Of a stretch of DNA of 64,000 nucleotides, positions 1 through 11,977 are shown in pieces. Position 1 is the stretch's first letter. Each line of letters starts with the position of its first letter. A program made the position numbers and the translations under genes. Location: positions 1 through 64,000 of the forward strand of contig JAFLJL010014919.1 of NCBI GenBank assembly GCA_018398815.1, given 5' to 3'. The stretch comes from Conus ventricosus. Its lineage: Eukaryota > Mollusca > Gastropoda > Neogastropoda > Conidae. The notes beneath the pieces are model-generated. The model saw only the letters and a program-made list of their open reading frames with translations, was not told the DNA's origin and ran no database searches.

Positions 1-680
1 GGCCACGTGGTGACTAAAGTGACTAAACTGTGAAAGATTAAGATTTCATTCATTTGCGGCAGAAGTTATGTTGTCGTGAAATGTGTTTAATCGTTTCTTT
101 GTAAACTTAGTTGATTGTATGTGTGATTTCAAAATTTTACTTCTAGCGTAAACTGTACTTTTCAAATTTGAGTTTGTATGTGTGTACTATGTGTGTGCTT
201 GTTTAGAACGGGAAGGAAATGCAGAATAACAGCTTCCATTCACCACAGCAGGATAAGTTTGCTAATTGAGTCCCATTGCATATAGCAAAGTCATTCACCA
301 TTTCCTGTTCATTCGAATCGCCCTCTGTCTAACCATTTTCACATGGTGGCTGTCTGTTGCAACTGTTCGCTCCTGACAGTGTCATACTGTCATGTTTGAA
401 GCGCACACATGTCTGTTCACGGTCCGCGGTGAAAAAAAAAAACTACGTCCAGGGAGTAGGCCGCCCTCCCCTGAGCAGAGCACAACAGCAAACTGGACTG
501 CAGGGTTACCAGGAGGGCGGAGCTGCCATTTGAACGGTTCTGTGGCAGCACGTGGTGACTGGCGCCAGGAAGAGGTCACTGTCTCCCCAGGAAGGTGCGA
601 ACGGCAAGGCGAGGTTGAGAGACGTTTCCGCCCCTGCTTGATGTGGGGTGTTTCTGAACCAATAGCACAGCGGCCCTGGA
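1..680. other. Unique sequence, nothing recognised
   Basis: This is non-repetitive DNA, AT-rich at first and GC-richer after about 400. Short open frames occur on both strands (for example 392-817), but the longest runs into the GT microsatellite and shows no domain, signal peptide or recognisable motif. I see no RNA gene or promoter that I could defend. Confidence 0.5.
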
Positions 681-683
681 CAA

Positions 684-772
684 GGTGTGTTTTGTGTGTG
701 TGTTGTGTGTGTTGTGTGTGGTGTGTGTGTGTGTGTGGTGTGTGTGTTTTGGTGTTGTGTGTTTTTGTGGAG
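684..772. repeat. Imperfect (GT)n microsatellite
   Basis: The stretch is almost entirely TG/GT with occasional TT and GG interruptions, which explains the Cys/Val-rich translations over it. It is followed by about 170 bases of unique sequence. Confidence 0.9.
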
Positions 773-941
773 TGCCGAGGAGGTTCTGTGGTCTACGGGT
801 GGCAGTGTCCGACATGAAGACGGGTTGGTGGCGGTCCACAGGGCTGTGTGCACAATCCTTTGAAGTGCAGCACTGGAAAAACCGGGAACCCAGTCGGTGC
901 CATTGAAGTGCAGTCCTCACTACAACCGATGCGCAAACATG

Positions 942-983
942 CCCCCCCCCCCCCCCCCCCCCCCCTCCCCCCCCCCCCCCCCC
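942..983. repeat. Poly-C tract
   Basis: Forty-two bases that are all C except for one T at 966. Tracts like this can form G-quadruplexes on the other strand. They are also a common site of polymerase slippage and consensus error. Confidence 0.9.
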
Positions 984-1084
984 TATCTTCTTTTTCCCCC
1001 TTGAGAAGAATCACGGCACGAAGTGATGCTTGATTAAAGAGTACAAGAGAAAAAACCCCCCCTTGAAAGAAAGAAACACACCCT

Positions 1085-1560
1085 GTCATTACATTTTTTT
1101 GACATAAATAAAACTACATGAACAAAAGATACCGGGGGTCAATACAATTGTTTTGACATAAATAAAACTACATGAACAAAAGATACCGTGGTCATTACAA
1201 TTGTTTTGACATAGATAAAACTACATGAACAAAAAGATACCGGGTCAATAAAATGTTTGAAAAATTTTAAATTACAAAACCCAAAAAAAACCGTGGTCTT
1301 ACAATTTTTTTTGACATAAATAAAACTACTTGAACAAAAAAAACCCGGGGCCAATTACAATTGTTTGACAAAAAGGAAACAACTTTAACAAAAAATACCG
1401 GGTCATTGAAATTTGTTTTGACAAAAAGGGAAAAACTACATAAAACAAAAGACCCATATTTGATTAAAAATTGTTCTTTACATAAAAAAAACCAATAAAA
1501 AAGATACTATCGTTTAGTTCCCCAAAGGTTTTTATCCCAAAAAAAACAGCACAAAAAAAA
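1085..1560. repeat. 53-bp tandem repeat array, degraded
   Basis: GACATAAATAAAACTACATG recurs with starts at about 1101, 1155, 1208 and (mutated) 1313, which gives a 53-bp period. The unit also contains AACAAAAGATACCG and GGTCATTACAATTG. About eight units can be followed. The first three are clear; later ones lose identity through expanded A and T runs. It is unrelated in sequence to the 53-bp satellite at 14.8 kb. Confidence 0.85.
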
Positions 1561-2044
1561 AGACATCATGAAAATAACTTTTTCCCAAAAAAAAAACCCC
1601 CGGGCGCGGGGGAAAAAAAGGGAAACCCTACCATATTTAAAAGTTTTTCTGTGTAAAGAAAGCGGTTTGAAAAGGAACAAACCCATGAAATTAAAAACTT
1701 TTGGAAAAAAAAAACCAAACCAAAAAAAACCGGGCCCTGAAAAGAAAATTCCTTCAAAGGTTTTTTTTTTAATTTAAGAAACAGCGGGGAAAATAAAAAA
1801 TTCAATTTTAAATTGCAACTGAATTTTTTTAAAAAAACACACCAAAAAAACCACCAAAAAAAAAAAAACCAAAAAAACGGCATGACACAAAAAAAAAAGA
1901 AAAAGGTAATTTACAATTGTTTTTTCTTTTCAAAAAAAAGGCAAAAAATATGGACAGATGCTATGGGAATTAAAAATCGATTATGCGGGAAGAATTGGGC
2001 AAAAAGAAAGCCCTTTTTAAAAAGGGTAATAACAATCATTTTCC
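1561..2044. other. Homopolymer-rich, poorly resolved sequence
   Basis: The stretch is dominated by runs of A, T, C and G of 4-10 bases, often merged (A-run into C-run into G-run). No repeat unit or protein motif can be read. It looks like consensus damage more than biological low complexity, because the neighbouring array decays gradually into it. Confidence 0.5.
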
Positions 2045-2365
2045 CTTAAACAAAAACGGGTTGAAAAAAATTTGACTCCTTAGGTCAAATGCTTTGGGTA
2101 AGAAATGCTCTTCTCTCCCCTTCCCCTTTTCCCCTCCCCCTTCTTCTCTCCCCTCTCTCCCCCTCTCTCTCTCTCTTCTCCCCCTTCTCTTCTCCCCTCT
2201 CTTCTCTATCCTTTTTTTTAAACATACAAAAAAAAGGGGGAAAAAAAAAACGACCCCTTCTTGGGCCCAAAATGTGTGTGGTGAGAAATCCTCTCTCTCT
2301 TTTCTCTCTCCTCTCTTTCTCTCTCTCTCTCTCTCCCCCTTCCTCCTCTCTCCCCTCTCTCCTTT
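2045..2365. repeat. CT-anchored minisatellite, left part
   Basis: Two units of a compound repeat: a non-CT core (ACATACA, an A-rich stretch, CGACTCTTCTTAGG, AAATGTGTGTGG, GAGAAATGCTC, all partly corrupted here) followed by 60-130 bases of CT-rich tract. The same core recurs six times at 8.05-9.10 kb, so the array was evidently continuous before the LINE at 2.4-8.0 kb separated the parts. Confidence 0.8.
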
Positions 2366-2417
2366 TCTCATCACCCTTCCGCCCCTGTTTTTATGGAGTG
2401 TTTTAAAGTAAAAGGGT

Positions 2418-4620
2418 TTGATTTTTGCACGTCAAGATGGGTTGTTCAACTCAGCTATCCGGGAACAAATTTGGGGACTGTTTGTGAACTTTACTCCGGG
2501 AAAACCCTTAACCAAAAAGGGCAAAAATAGCCAGACCCAAGAGACAAATTTTTTTCGAGTGGAAATTTACCCCAGTGTTTTGCTGTACATCCCTTGTTGC
2601 TCATGTGGGGGATTGGGTGCTAAAACCCAAATCCAGGGCCTTTCCCTCCACCCCAGCCCCCAAATCTGCACCGCTAAAAAAAATAAAAAGATGGAGAAAA
2701 CCCCCCCCAAAAAGCCATCAATCTCAGCAACCCCAAGGAAACAACAGCACCCTACAACCACGGTTCACAAAAATAAAAATTCAGAACAGTTTGCTGCGGG
2801 GCCTCCCCGAGCCGTCCCGCCCTCTAAAACTGTTGCATGAAACGACTAGAGGGGGGGCAGCACAAAACCTACCCCCGGGGCTTGGACCAAAAGCGGGGCA
2901 TCCTCCAGTCAACCGCTGAACAAAAAGCTGGACCAACTAAGGGGCACGGGAAAGGTTTTGCCCCCTTGCCCGGGAAACCGAACTGTGGGGGACAAGCAGG
3001 AACTTTCCCGGGGAGGACACGCATCATTGAAGGGGGACAGTAAAAAGGCCCGTCCTCCAAATAGAGAGGATGGACCCCCGACGGGGAAAGCCTAACCTCC
3101 TTTTCTTTGGCTTAGCAACTCGATTTTTGGGCCCGTCCTGTGAACAGTTTAAACGGGAGACTTTCTTCCGGGTTCACTCAACAAAACGGCCGCCCTACGA
3201 TTGATTTATGCATACTGGGCGGGCCCAAAGCCTTTTTTGGGTGGTTTCCAGTCCATGGACAGGGGGGTTTGGGTTTCCTGACCCATGAAAGGGCCCAAAT
3301 TTCCCCAACTACCAGGGGGTTTTCCATCGGGGAGGACTTCTCCAAGGAGGTCAGAAACCCCGTCGCAAGGGATTGGGGATTTACAAGGAGCTCCGTAGTG
3401 GGGGGGAGGGGGGGCCTACTTTAAAGGCAGACAGGCGGGTTTCACGGGGGGAGGAATCACACCTTCAACACCCAGGGGCAGGAGTTATCAGAATCGGGGG
3501 AGTCTTTCCAAACCCAAGGGACAAAAACGCAAGGCTGGCACCCAAAAGGAGCCGGGGGGTCCGGGGGGCGCCCCCCCGGGGGGCCCATCACAAAACCCAG
3601 CAACAAAACAGAGGGGCCAAAAGACAGGGGCAGGAAGGCTGATGTACCCAGGGGAAGGAAATGCAAAGCGATAAACTCAGCGTATGGCACGGGCCTTTTG
3701 GTTTTTCAAAGTGGGCCCCCCAGGCCCCCCCAACCCATTGAAACGGGGCCCCAAAGTCCTGAAAAAAGGGGGGCCAGCATGGGGGAGGGGCAGCACACCC
3801 ACAAAACACCTGAGCCAATGGCAGCCCCCCCAAAAAATTCGCAGCGGGCCCTCCCCGGGTTGCTACTGGCCATAAACCAACCTGTACAAACAGTCCATGA
3901 AGCCCCGGGGGGAAAACAAGAAACTCAATCCCCCCAGGGGGGGGGGTTTGTGCAAAACCAGTAAAAGTCTCACCCCGAAATGTCAGCCCCACGCCCCCAA
4001 AATTTCCGAAATGGCTAAACCCGGCACACACAACAGACCAAAAAAGGCCCAATAAAAAAAACACGCTTTGGGGAAAAATGTCCAAAAAACAACCCGTTTA
4101 CAAAAAACCCTCCTTACATGGGTAAATGGCCCCCAGTTAAACCCTAGCACAGTTGAAAAAGTGGTGGGAAATAGTGCACAGTCTTTTTTTAGAACATTTA
4201 GCAAAACGAAGCAATAAGAATGATCCCCCAAAATTATGTGTTCCACCCTGGGAATGTGGTGGTCTACTAGAAAAACAAGCGATGGGGATTTGAAAATTTC
4301 CTACATTAGAGGCAATAAACATAGCAGTACTAGTTAAAACCCATTTCCCAAAAAAAAACATACGATTTGTCTCAGCTTTTTCCCTGATCTTTAAAAACAT
4401 GCTTTTTCCCTGGCGGGGAAATTTATCGCACCGGGGTAGACGTTCAGGGGGCGTTGTATTTTCTAGTAAAGGGGAAATGGTTAAAGCCCTTTTTATAGAA
4501 GTGAAAAACTAAATGCATGTCAAAGGGTGGTGTTAAAAAAATGGCTAAAGATGTTTTTTAAAACAATCATGATACCCATAATGATAGCTCCCTACTCCCC
4601 CCCCCAACGGGGTGAAAGCT
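2418..4620 (+). pseudogene. Presumed ORF1 and linker region of the LINE
   Basis: The position between the presumed 5' end and the endonuclease motif implies ORF1 plus the start of ORF2. Frames of 60-140 codons exist (for example 2418-2840 and 3140-3424), but none shows a coiled coil, RRM or CCHC pattern. Base composition shifts to GC-rich with C and G runs at 2.8-4.0 kb. The assignment rests on position only. Confidence 0.35.
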
Positions 4621-4682
4621 ATTATGACACAGCAAATGTAACTGCCTCCTAAAAAGTTTAGACGGGCTGAACCCTGCAGCTT

Positions 4683-5110
4683 ATGGACGCACATAAAAAA
4701 TTTTCCCACCTAATTTTGCTTGGAGACCTGAATGCTAGAACTGGTGGGTTTCCAGGAAAATTTGTGGAGGCCCGACCAGTGCTGCCGTTCAGTTCCCTCT
4801 CGGTTTGCGATGTCTGGGTGAGTGGAAACAAAAAATTCACAAGATGCTGCAGGGAAATGATTTTGGTTTAAAAACCCTTTTTGGGCCTATGTCTTTGTTT
4901 CGATCTAATTTACATAATGGAGCAAGGGGTGGCGACAGGAAAGGGGCAGTTTTCGTATGGGATTTTAAAAGCATGGAAATAGTGTGATTGGGTTACTGTT
5001 AACGTCATCAAAATTTTTTTAAAAAGGTACTCAGTTTAAAAGGTTTGGCCCCAAAAAGTCGAAACCCCGTACAAAACGCCTTTAGAGATATCCTTGTCTC
5101 TTTTAAAACA
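4683..5110 (+). pseudogene. LINE ORF2, apurinic-like endonuclease segment
   Basis: The translation contains FSHLILLGDLNARTGGF. The GDxNAxTG block is the conserved catalytic-loop motif of APE-type LINE endonucleases, where Asp and Asn contribute to the active site that nicks target DNA for target-primed reverse transcription. Other endonuclease blocks cannot be read because of frameshifts. The clear frame ends at 4871. Confidence 0.75.
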
Positions 5111-5939
5111 AAAATGCCCCAGATTTAGCCAAAGTGAATTTTTTTGGGGAAAAGTTTATGGCAGCCCCGATAAGGGTAAAAGTATGTCAACAAGTTTTTT
5201 ATGAAGAGAGCATGGCTGCGATTAGAAAATGCCAGTGAGATGGGGAGACACAATTTTAGACAAGGCTGTTAAAAAGACATTCTGTGGGGGCCTCCTTCAG
5301 GCAGGCCATGGAAATGAAAAAAAAGATTGGGCCAAAGCGAGGCACCCAGTTTTAAATAGTTTGGGTTTTACCTAGGTGCATAAACAGTTAAAAAAAACCC
5401 CAAGCAAAGGGGGATTTAGTCAATATGGAAAGGTTTCCCCTCAGATGGAGACAAAGTTTCTTATACAGCCCCCAAAGAAAAAAAGTATAAAACTTTGATC
5501 AAAGTTAAAGAATGTGCCTTTAGAGCAGAGGGGTACCAGACTCGAGCAGTCAGGGGCCGACCCCCCTTTATTTTTTGGAAAGAAGTTAAAAAAGTTTCAA
5601 AAGGGAAATCGGCCCGTATACGGTGAGGTGTCTGTACACAATTTGGTTTTGATCATTTTCTCGAGACTGTTAAATTTTCGGTTTTTGATATTGATGAGGA
5701 AGAACAAGACGTGGTTATTGACTATGAGCACTTTGACGAAATTTTGGCCCCATGAAAACTGAACAGGAAGTGAGAGGGAGGCACTATTTTAGGTCAAAAG
5801 TGGAAATCTTTCAAGGCCCCGATTGGTTATAAATGAAAATTTTTACAGAATGCCGGGTCTAGGTTTTATCCCCTTTTTTTTGAAACTTTTCAACCGTATT
5901 TTCACACTGGAAACTTCCCTAAGAATGGACCAAGTCAAT

Positions 5940-6740
5940 CATAAATACCCACTGTATAAAAAGGGGGACCCAACATCCCGACAACTATAGGGGGAAACAG
6001 TTTCTCAGCTGTGTCAGCAAAGTTTTTCACAGGGGGTTTTGGGAAAGGGTAGGGTGATGAAATGGGCAGAGCACATTCTGCCCAAAAATTTATGCTTCAA
6101 GGGAGGGTTCAAAGGGGTGGCCACTCTACTGTGGGGCCTTGACGCCATCATAGGAAGCATTTTTAAAACCGCCCCAAAAAATTTATATTGCTTTTTTTGA
6201 CTTTTATAAAGCCTTTGAAACATCTCTCATTCATTGGGCCGGGGGGTGCTTCTAGGGCTGGTGTACAAGGGGGGGATGCTAAAATGTTCTTCGCGGGAAA
6301 GTAGGGTAGCATAAAATTTTGTTACGCGTGCCGGGGTCAGCTCACTGAAATTTTTGAATGCCTTTAGGGGGTGAAGCAAGGGTGTTTGTGCATCCCCTTC
6401 CCCCTTTTAGTTATTTTATTAAGAATTGCCCAAAGACATAATCAAGGCGGCAGGCAGGGGGTACAAATTTTGCCAAAAACCCTTTGGAACTTTTAAACCC
6501 CCTTCTTTTTGCTGATTTATTAGCCCTTCTGTCATCTAAAGTAGCAGGGCCCCACAAAAACAGCCTCAACATAATTTCCCCCCAAAATTTGTCAAAGGGC
6601 TTGGGCCCTTTAAATAAATGTAAAAAAAAAAACCAAAATTGTTTTTTTCCGCAAGGGAGGACACTTGGGAGCAAGAGAGGTGTGGGACTTAGGTAGGGAT
6701 ACATTGAAATGGTGGGGAAGTAAGGGATCAAGGGGGGTGT
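5940..6740 (+). pseudogene. LINE ORF2, reverse transcriptase segment
   Basis: Successive RT blocks can be followed across frames: the finger motif KKGDP (5953-5975), a stretch resembling LSCVSKVF (5998-6030), DFYKAFE (6199-6222, motif A), GVKQGC (6368-6385, motif B), FADLLALLSS (6508 on, motif C), and the post-catalytic stretch around 6610-6690 with a K-rich segment and GRTLGS. Spacing fits a LINE RT. Motif C normally has two consecutive Asp (F/Y-A-D-D); here the second is Leu. Motif A ends in Glu where Asp is usual. Either the copy is dead or the consensus is wrong. Confidence 0.8.
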
Positions 6741-7558
6741 GGCCCCTTTTGGGGGAAAACTAAAATTGAAAAATGGTGGGGAATTAAAAAGGGGGCTGGG
6801 CCTACATTTTTCAACAAAACTTTTTTTTTAATATTGCAAACCTTTAAGATTTTTTTTGTCCCGTGCAAAAGAGGAATCTACAGATCGTTAAAGCCTTAAA
6901 AAAAGGGATGGCCGCTAATCAAGCAAATTTTTTTTTAAATTTTTTGATTCTCAAATTGTTCCCTTTCCCTTTCTGTACGCATCAGGGCTGTGGGGCTTCA
7001 AGGGGTAATCCCAAAAATTTAAAAGGGAAAAATTTTTACGCATGCAAAATCTTCATTAATTTTGCCTTTTCCCGGACCCCAAAAAGATATGGGTTATATG
7101 GGGATCTGGCCCTTACCCTTTTTCTATTGAACCACGGCCGATCCGTGCCCCTATTGGCTACGGTTCTGAAGCGGGGTTACACACGATACCCCCTAAAATG
7201 GCCCCATTTTCAATTTTTGGCGATGCATGAAAGAGGGGCGTGAGAACTGGGTAAACCCCTGTGAAAAAAGCTATTTTTGCGAATGTGGCCTTTGGGGTTG
7301 GGGATGGTTGTTTGGGGGGGGGACTGATGAGAAGAACCTTTATACGCGAACTTAAAGAACGCTAAAATCAAATTTTTTTGCGGTGGCTTAACCACCTCCA
7401 AGACAGTGGGCAATTTCAGTGTCTTTTCATAGCTTTAAAAAACTCATTAGCCGGGAAACTCTAAAAGACATTTATAAGGGGATCAGTGTCCCTTTTGCCC
7501 TTTTGCCAAAGGGTTTAGGATGGACGTAACACCCTTTTAAAGCACATAAGTAAAAAAT

Positions 7559-7742
7559 TTGCCATCATTTAAAAATAGTAGGGGCAGTGCCCTTTTTGCC
7601 AGGACAAAACAGAAAATGGGAAATTTCCCTGTGGTAGCTGAATGCCCCCGTCTAAAAAAAGATATTAGGGAACGTTACTTGGTCGACCATGCAGTAAAAA
7701 GCATCGAAAGGGGCAGAAAAAATAAATGCGAAAACAGACAAT
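7559..7742 (+). pseudogene. LINE ORF2, C-terminal cysteine-rich segment
   Basis: The translation shows CPFCQDKTEN followed, after a frame shift, by AECPRLKKDIRERYL. Many LINE ORF2 proteins end in a C-x2-C ... H ... C putative nucleic-acid-binding motif of this form. The His expected between the two halves is not visible here. It sits about 1 kb downstream of the RT core, as expected. Confidence 0.65.
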
Positions 7743-8044
7743 GAAAACCCAAATTTGGTCAAACCCGGGTAAGTTCTTGTTCCTGGCTTTGGAAACCAGG
7801 AAAACCCAAAATTAAAAAGCAGGGTTTAATAGAAAGGAAAGGTCTACATGAACTAGCTAGACTTTCAAAACCCAATCTAAGTTGTTTGTAACAGTGCTAT
7901 TAAGAGACTTTTTTATGACATTCCCCTGTGCTTATTAAAGACTTGAAATTATCCTGTCGCATCAGATGAGTTCCTAGCGATAAGTCCTTTTGACAATAAC
8001 TTACAATTCACATTGCAGTGAACATGTCAAGTGTTATGCAATAA

Positions 8045-8057
8045 ATTTTCAGTGTTT

Positions 8058-8145
<88 letters not shown>

Positions 8146-8261
8146 CTTTTTACATACAGAAAACAGCGTGAAAAAAAGATCGACTCTTCTTAGGCCAAAT
8201 GTGTGTGGCTGAGAAATGCTCTCCTCTCTCTCTCTCTCCCCATCTCTCTCTCTCTCTGTCT

Positions 8262-8294
<33 letters not shown>

Positions 8295-8574
8295 ACTCTC
8301 TCTCTCTCTCTCTCTCCCCTCTCTCTCTTCTCTCTCTCTCTCTTCCCTTTTTATATACAGAAAACGGCGTGAAAAAAAAATCGACTCTTCTTAGGCCAAA
8401 TGTGTGTGGCTGAGAAATGCTCTCTCCTCTCTCTCTCTCTCTCCTCTCTCCTCTCTCTCTCTCTCTCTCCCCTCTCTCTCTCTCTCTCTTCTCCTCCTTT
8501 TTACATACAGAAAACGGCGTGAACAAAAGATCGACTCTTCTTAGGCCAAATGTGTGTGGCTGAGAAATGCTCTC

Positions 8575-8623
<49 letters not shown>

Positions 8624-8750
8624 CTCTCTCTCTCTTCTTTTTTACATACAGAAAACGGCGTGAAAAAAAGATCGACTCTATCTTAGGCCAAATGTGTGTG
8701 GCTGAGAAATGCTCTCTCTACTCTCTCCTCTCTCTCTCTCTCTCTCCTCT

Positions 8751-8791
<41 letters not shown>

Positions 8792-8857
8792 ACATACAGA
8801 AAACGGCGTGAAAAAAAGATCGACTCTTCTTAGGCCAAATGTGTGTGGCTGAGAAAT

Positions 8858-8899
<42 letters not shown>

Positions 8900-9036
8900 C
8901 TCTCTTCCCCTCTCTCTCTCTCCTCCTCTCTCTCTCTCTCCTCTCCTCGTTTCTACATACAGAAAACGGCGTGAAAAAAACAACCCAAACACAAATCGAC
9001 TCTTCCTAGGCCCAGCGTGTGTGGCTGAGAAATTCT

Positions 9037-9084
<48 letters not shown>

Positions 9085-9105
9085 CTCTCTTTCTCTCCAC
9101 CCAAA
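8045..9105. repeat. CT-anchored minisatellite, right part (six units)
   Basis: Units of about 145-200 bp, each with a conserved core of about 75 bp (ACATACAGAAAACGGCGTG, GATCGACTCTTCTTAGGCC, AAATGTGTGTGGCTGAGAAA) plus a variable (CT)n tract. Cores start near 8149, 8352, 8503, 8645, 8791 and 8955. Cores are nearly identical, whereas CT tracts vary in length and interruptions. This is the same repeat as 2045-2365. Confidence 0.92.
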
Positions 9106-9540
9106 TAAAAGATGATTATGTTTCTAAACTTTTCAAACTTGTATTTCAGTAGAAGAAAACACGCAGTAAGGGTATTTTTCCCCTGCTTTTTCCTAGGAAT
9201 CGGGGGTAAAAGAATGATGAAGTGCAAGCTGTCGCCTGCCACGGAGAATCTCACAGCGTCCCAGCTTTGGCCACAAATTACAGTCTGGCCACAGAAGCTG
9301 GACCAACCTGTTGCATTTGCAGCGGGTGTGATCAGCAAAATCAATCCCTTTGCGTTGCGTGTTGTCTATCCCACTGAAGTCCATGTGGCTTGCCAAACAG
9401 CCGTATGGTATCCTGGCCAGCCCGTGTCAAGTGGGGCTCCTAAACTAGCTCTCAGGAACAATGTCGGTCAATGTCTACGCTAGACATCTAATGCAACCCC
9501 CGCTCTTCGGCGATTGAAGGATGAACAAAACTGCCGAGGT
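9106..9540. other. Unique sequence with an open frame of 124 codons
   Basis: A + strand frame at 9112-9483 stays open for 123 residues over ordinary-composition DNA, unusual for this window. It is preceded by TTTCAG at 9144-9149, which could be a splice acceptor. The residues match no family I recognise, and no donor, start context or second exon is evident. It could be a fragment of an exon or chance. Confidence 0.25.
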
Positions 9541-10380
9541 GAGACATGACGAATCTATCACACAGCAACCAACGACAAGACAACACAGGCAGCAGCAGCT
9601 GTCGCCAAACAACAACTACAACAGTAATCAACAACAAGACAGCAACTAACAACAAACGACGACGACGACGACAACAGCACCACGACAACACAAGCAAACC
9701 ACGACGACAACCACAGCAACGACGACAACAACAGCAATGACGACAACAACAACAACACAACACATCAATAACAACAACGACAACAACAACCAACAGCAAC
9801 AAGGACAACAATAACAACAACAGCAACGACCAACATCAACACAAATGACACAAACAACACCAACAACAACAAGAACAACTAGAACAACAGAACAACACAC
9901 TACGACAAGATTAACAACAGCAACACAACAACAACAGCAACGAACGACAACACAGCAACAACATCAAAAGAACAACACAACAATTGACGACAACACCAAC
10001 AGCATCATTATCAACAACAACGACGACCAACGGACAACATCAACGCAAACGACAACAACAACAACAACAACAAACAAAGAACACCACAACAGCAGTATTA
10101 ACAACAACAACAACACCAACAACAACAACGCAACAGCATCGACAACACAGCAACAACATTACGAACAACAAAAACAACACCAACAAGGACGACAACACCA
10201 ACAGCATCATCATCAACAACAACGACACAACGACAACATCAACGGCAACGACGACAACACCAACAACAACACAACAACAAATAACAACAACAGCAGCAGT
10301 AGTAACACAACAACAACAACGACAACAAAGCAACAGCAACGACAACAACGACGATAACAACAAGAACAACACAACACACA
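9541..10380. repeat. AAC/ACG-type trinucleotide array
   Basis: About 840 bases of interrupted (AAC)n, with (ACG)n, AGC and ATC variants and almost no T. Open frames here in all phases (Thr/Asn/Gln/Ser or Val/Cys/Leu) are repeat translations. Confidence 0.92.
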
Positions 10381-11000
10381 ACACCGAGGACCACAAGACA
10401 GCACGCTCTTTGACCACCTGGTGCATGGAGAAGGTCACAGGGTCCTTTAGGAAAGGCGTTTCAGTGCCCTTCAAATCGTTTTGTCATGGGGTAGTCGTGC
10501 TGAGGTTCCAATGGGTAGACTGGAGCCAACAACAGTCACTCATGGGGTAGGTCGTGCTGAGGGTTCCAATGGGTAACTGGAGCCACACAGTCAAGCACCA
10601 CCGACTGAAAGAACACTTCCCTGAGAGTGTTGCCTCACCTTCCATATCACACTGCAGTATCTCGTATATCTCTGACCTTTGACTCGAGTGTTTTATATAA
10701 AAAGGAGGAAGCGTATAGTACAGCCCTGTCCTTCGTCTCTGTCCTAAATGGAACTGCGTAGCATCTTTCAACTTCAACTTCCAACCCCCCAACGACAATC
10801 ATAATCTCCATGAATTCTATGACCCTCATACAATACTCTCGAGGTGACATCTGACCCCACCCGATGTCTTCCTGGTCTTCTCGGAGTAGGGTCGTGTCCA
10901 AATCAACGATGCTGGACACTCATGGGAACTGTCCCCTGGATGGACGAGGTGGCGCCATCTGGAGTAAATCGCTCTGGTCCCAGCTGGCTCCAACATTGAT
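10381..11000. other. Mostly unique sequence with a 54-bp doublet
   Basis: Around 10,483-10,590 two units of about 54 bp share TCATGGGGTAG, CGTGCTGAGG and TTCCAATGGGTA. The rest (10,590-11,000) is unique and contains short frames on the minus strand (10,484-10,919) without recognisable domains. Confidence 0.6.
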
Positions 11001-11004
11001 CCAG

Positions 11005-11170
11005 TGGCTCCTCTAGAGGGACGTGTTGGGTGTCATGTGCTCCTCTATAGGGACGTGGTTGGGGTTCTGTGGCTCCACTATAGGGACTAGTTTGGGTGTC
11101 ATGTGGCTTCCTCTATAGGACGTGGTTGGGGGTGTCATGTGCTCCTCTATAGGGACGAGTTGGGGGTGTC
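11005..11170. repeat. 34-bp tandem repeat, about five units
   Basis: CTCCTCTATAGGGACG followed by a GGTTGGG and TGTCATGTG block recurs at about 11,010, 11,040, 11,073, 11,108 and 11,143. Units differ by single-base changes and indels. Confidence 0.85.
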
Positions 11171-11840
11171 CTGCTTGTGCATTAAAAATCCACCAATAAT
11201 AAAAATCACGAAAAATAACGGTTTAACGTTATATACACCGATATGCACTTTTGAAACCGGTATTTTAGAGTCCTCAACTGGCTAAAGCGTGTGTACATAC
11301 CAAATTTCATCCACATTGGACAATATTCAAGAATACCGGTTTTTAAACGCGGTCAGATATTTGGGAACACTAAAAATAAGTGCCATTTTGTTGTGAAAAC
11401 CGTGCTATAAACCAAATTTCATTAAAATCCACCTAGTATGTAGTTAAAAATAACGCAAATAACGGTTTTTAACGTGTTGTATTTTCAGCATTACATCACT
11501 TTCAAATGGACAGAGGATCCATTGTCACAAGATCATCCAAACCGCTTATAAATTGACCAAGTTACTTTCTGAGCTATTTCCATAAAGAAGAAAAAAACCG
11601 TTACAGGCTGTTTACAAACCGTTAGTAACGGCTATAACGGGGCCAAACTAAAACATCAGACATCATCCGTGACCATAAGAACATACCTGCAATTTTCACA
11701 AAGATCGCCAAGTACTTTCGGAATATCCATAAAGAAAAAAACCGTTACAGCCGTTACAGCCGTTAGTAACGGCTGTCACGGTAACAAAAACTCGGGCAGC
11801 ATCCTTGATCCCTAATAACCATCTTAACAAATTTTCGAAA
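11171..11840. repeat. AT-rich degenerate repeat with CCGTTA/TAACGG hairpins
   Basis: Related units of about 150 bp carry an AGTTACTTT-like block, CCATAAAGAA and AAAACCGTTACAG (for example 11,560-11,640 and 11,711-11,785). Within them TAACGG and CCGTTA are arranged as inverted repeats. The clearest is 11,756-11,776, with 10-base arms (ACAGCCGTTA) around a single G. AACCGGTATTTT-type segments at 11,250-11,345 may be older units. Confidence 0.6.
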
Positions 11841-11904
11841 GATCGGCACGCCGTTTGTCGGAGGCGAGTGGAACACATTTGACCACGGACACCCAGACAG
11901 ACAG

Positions 11905-11941
11905 ACAGAAACACACACACACACCACACAACACACTCACA

Positions 11942-11977
<36 letters not shown>

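Larger units (their letters stand above)
2405..7990 (+). mobile_element. Non-LTR retrotransposon (LINE), APE-RT type, decayed or mis-sequenced
   Basis: This is a roughly 5.6-kb element on the + strand lying inside a CT minisatellite. Landmarks run in the right order: an endonuclease motif GDLNARTG at 4722-4745, RT finger-like KKGDP with a frameshifted NYRG at 5953-5995, DFYKAFE at 6199-6222 (RT motif A), GVKQGC at 6368-6385 (motif B), FADLLALLSS at 6508 onward (motif C), and a C-terminal CPFC ... CPRL segment at 7588-7660. Almost every motif is in a different frame from the next, with many indels at homopolymers. The first 2.2 kb should hold ORF1, but no RNA-binding or zinc-knuckle motif is readable. 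The tail at 7740-7990 is non-coding and no clean poly-A end was found. The clade was not assigned. Confidence 0.8.
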
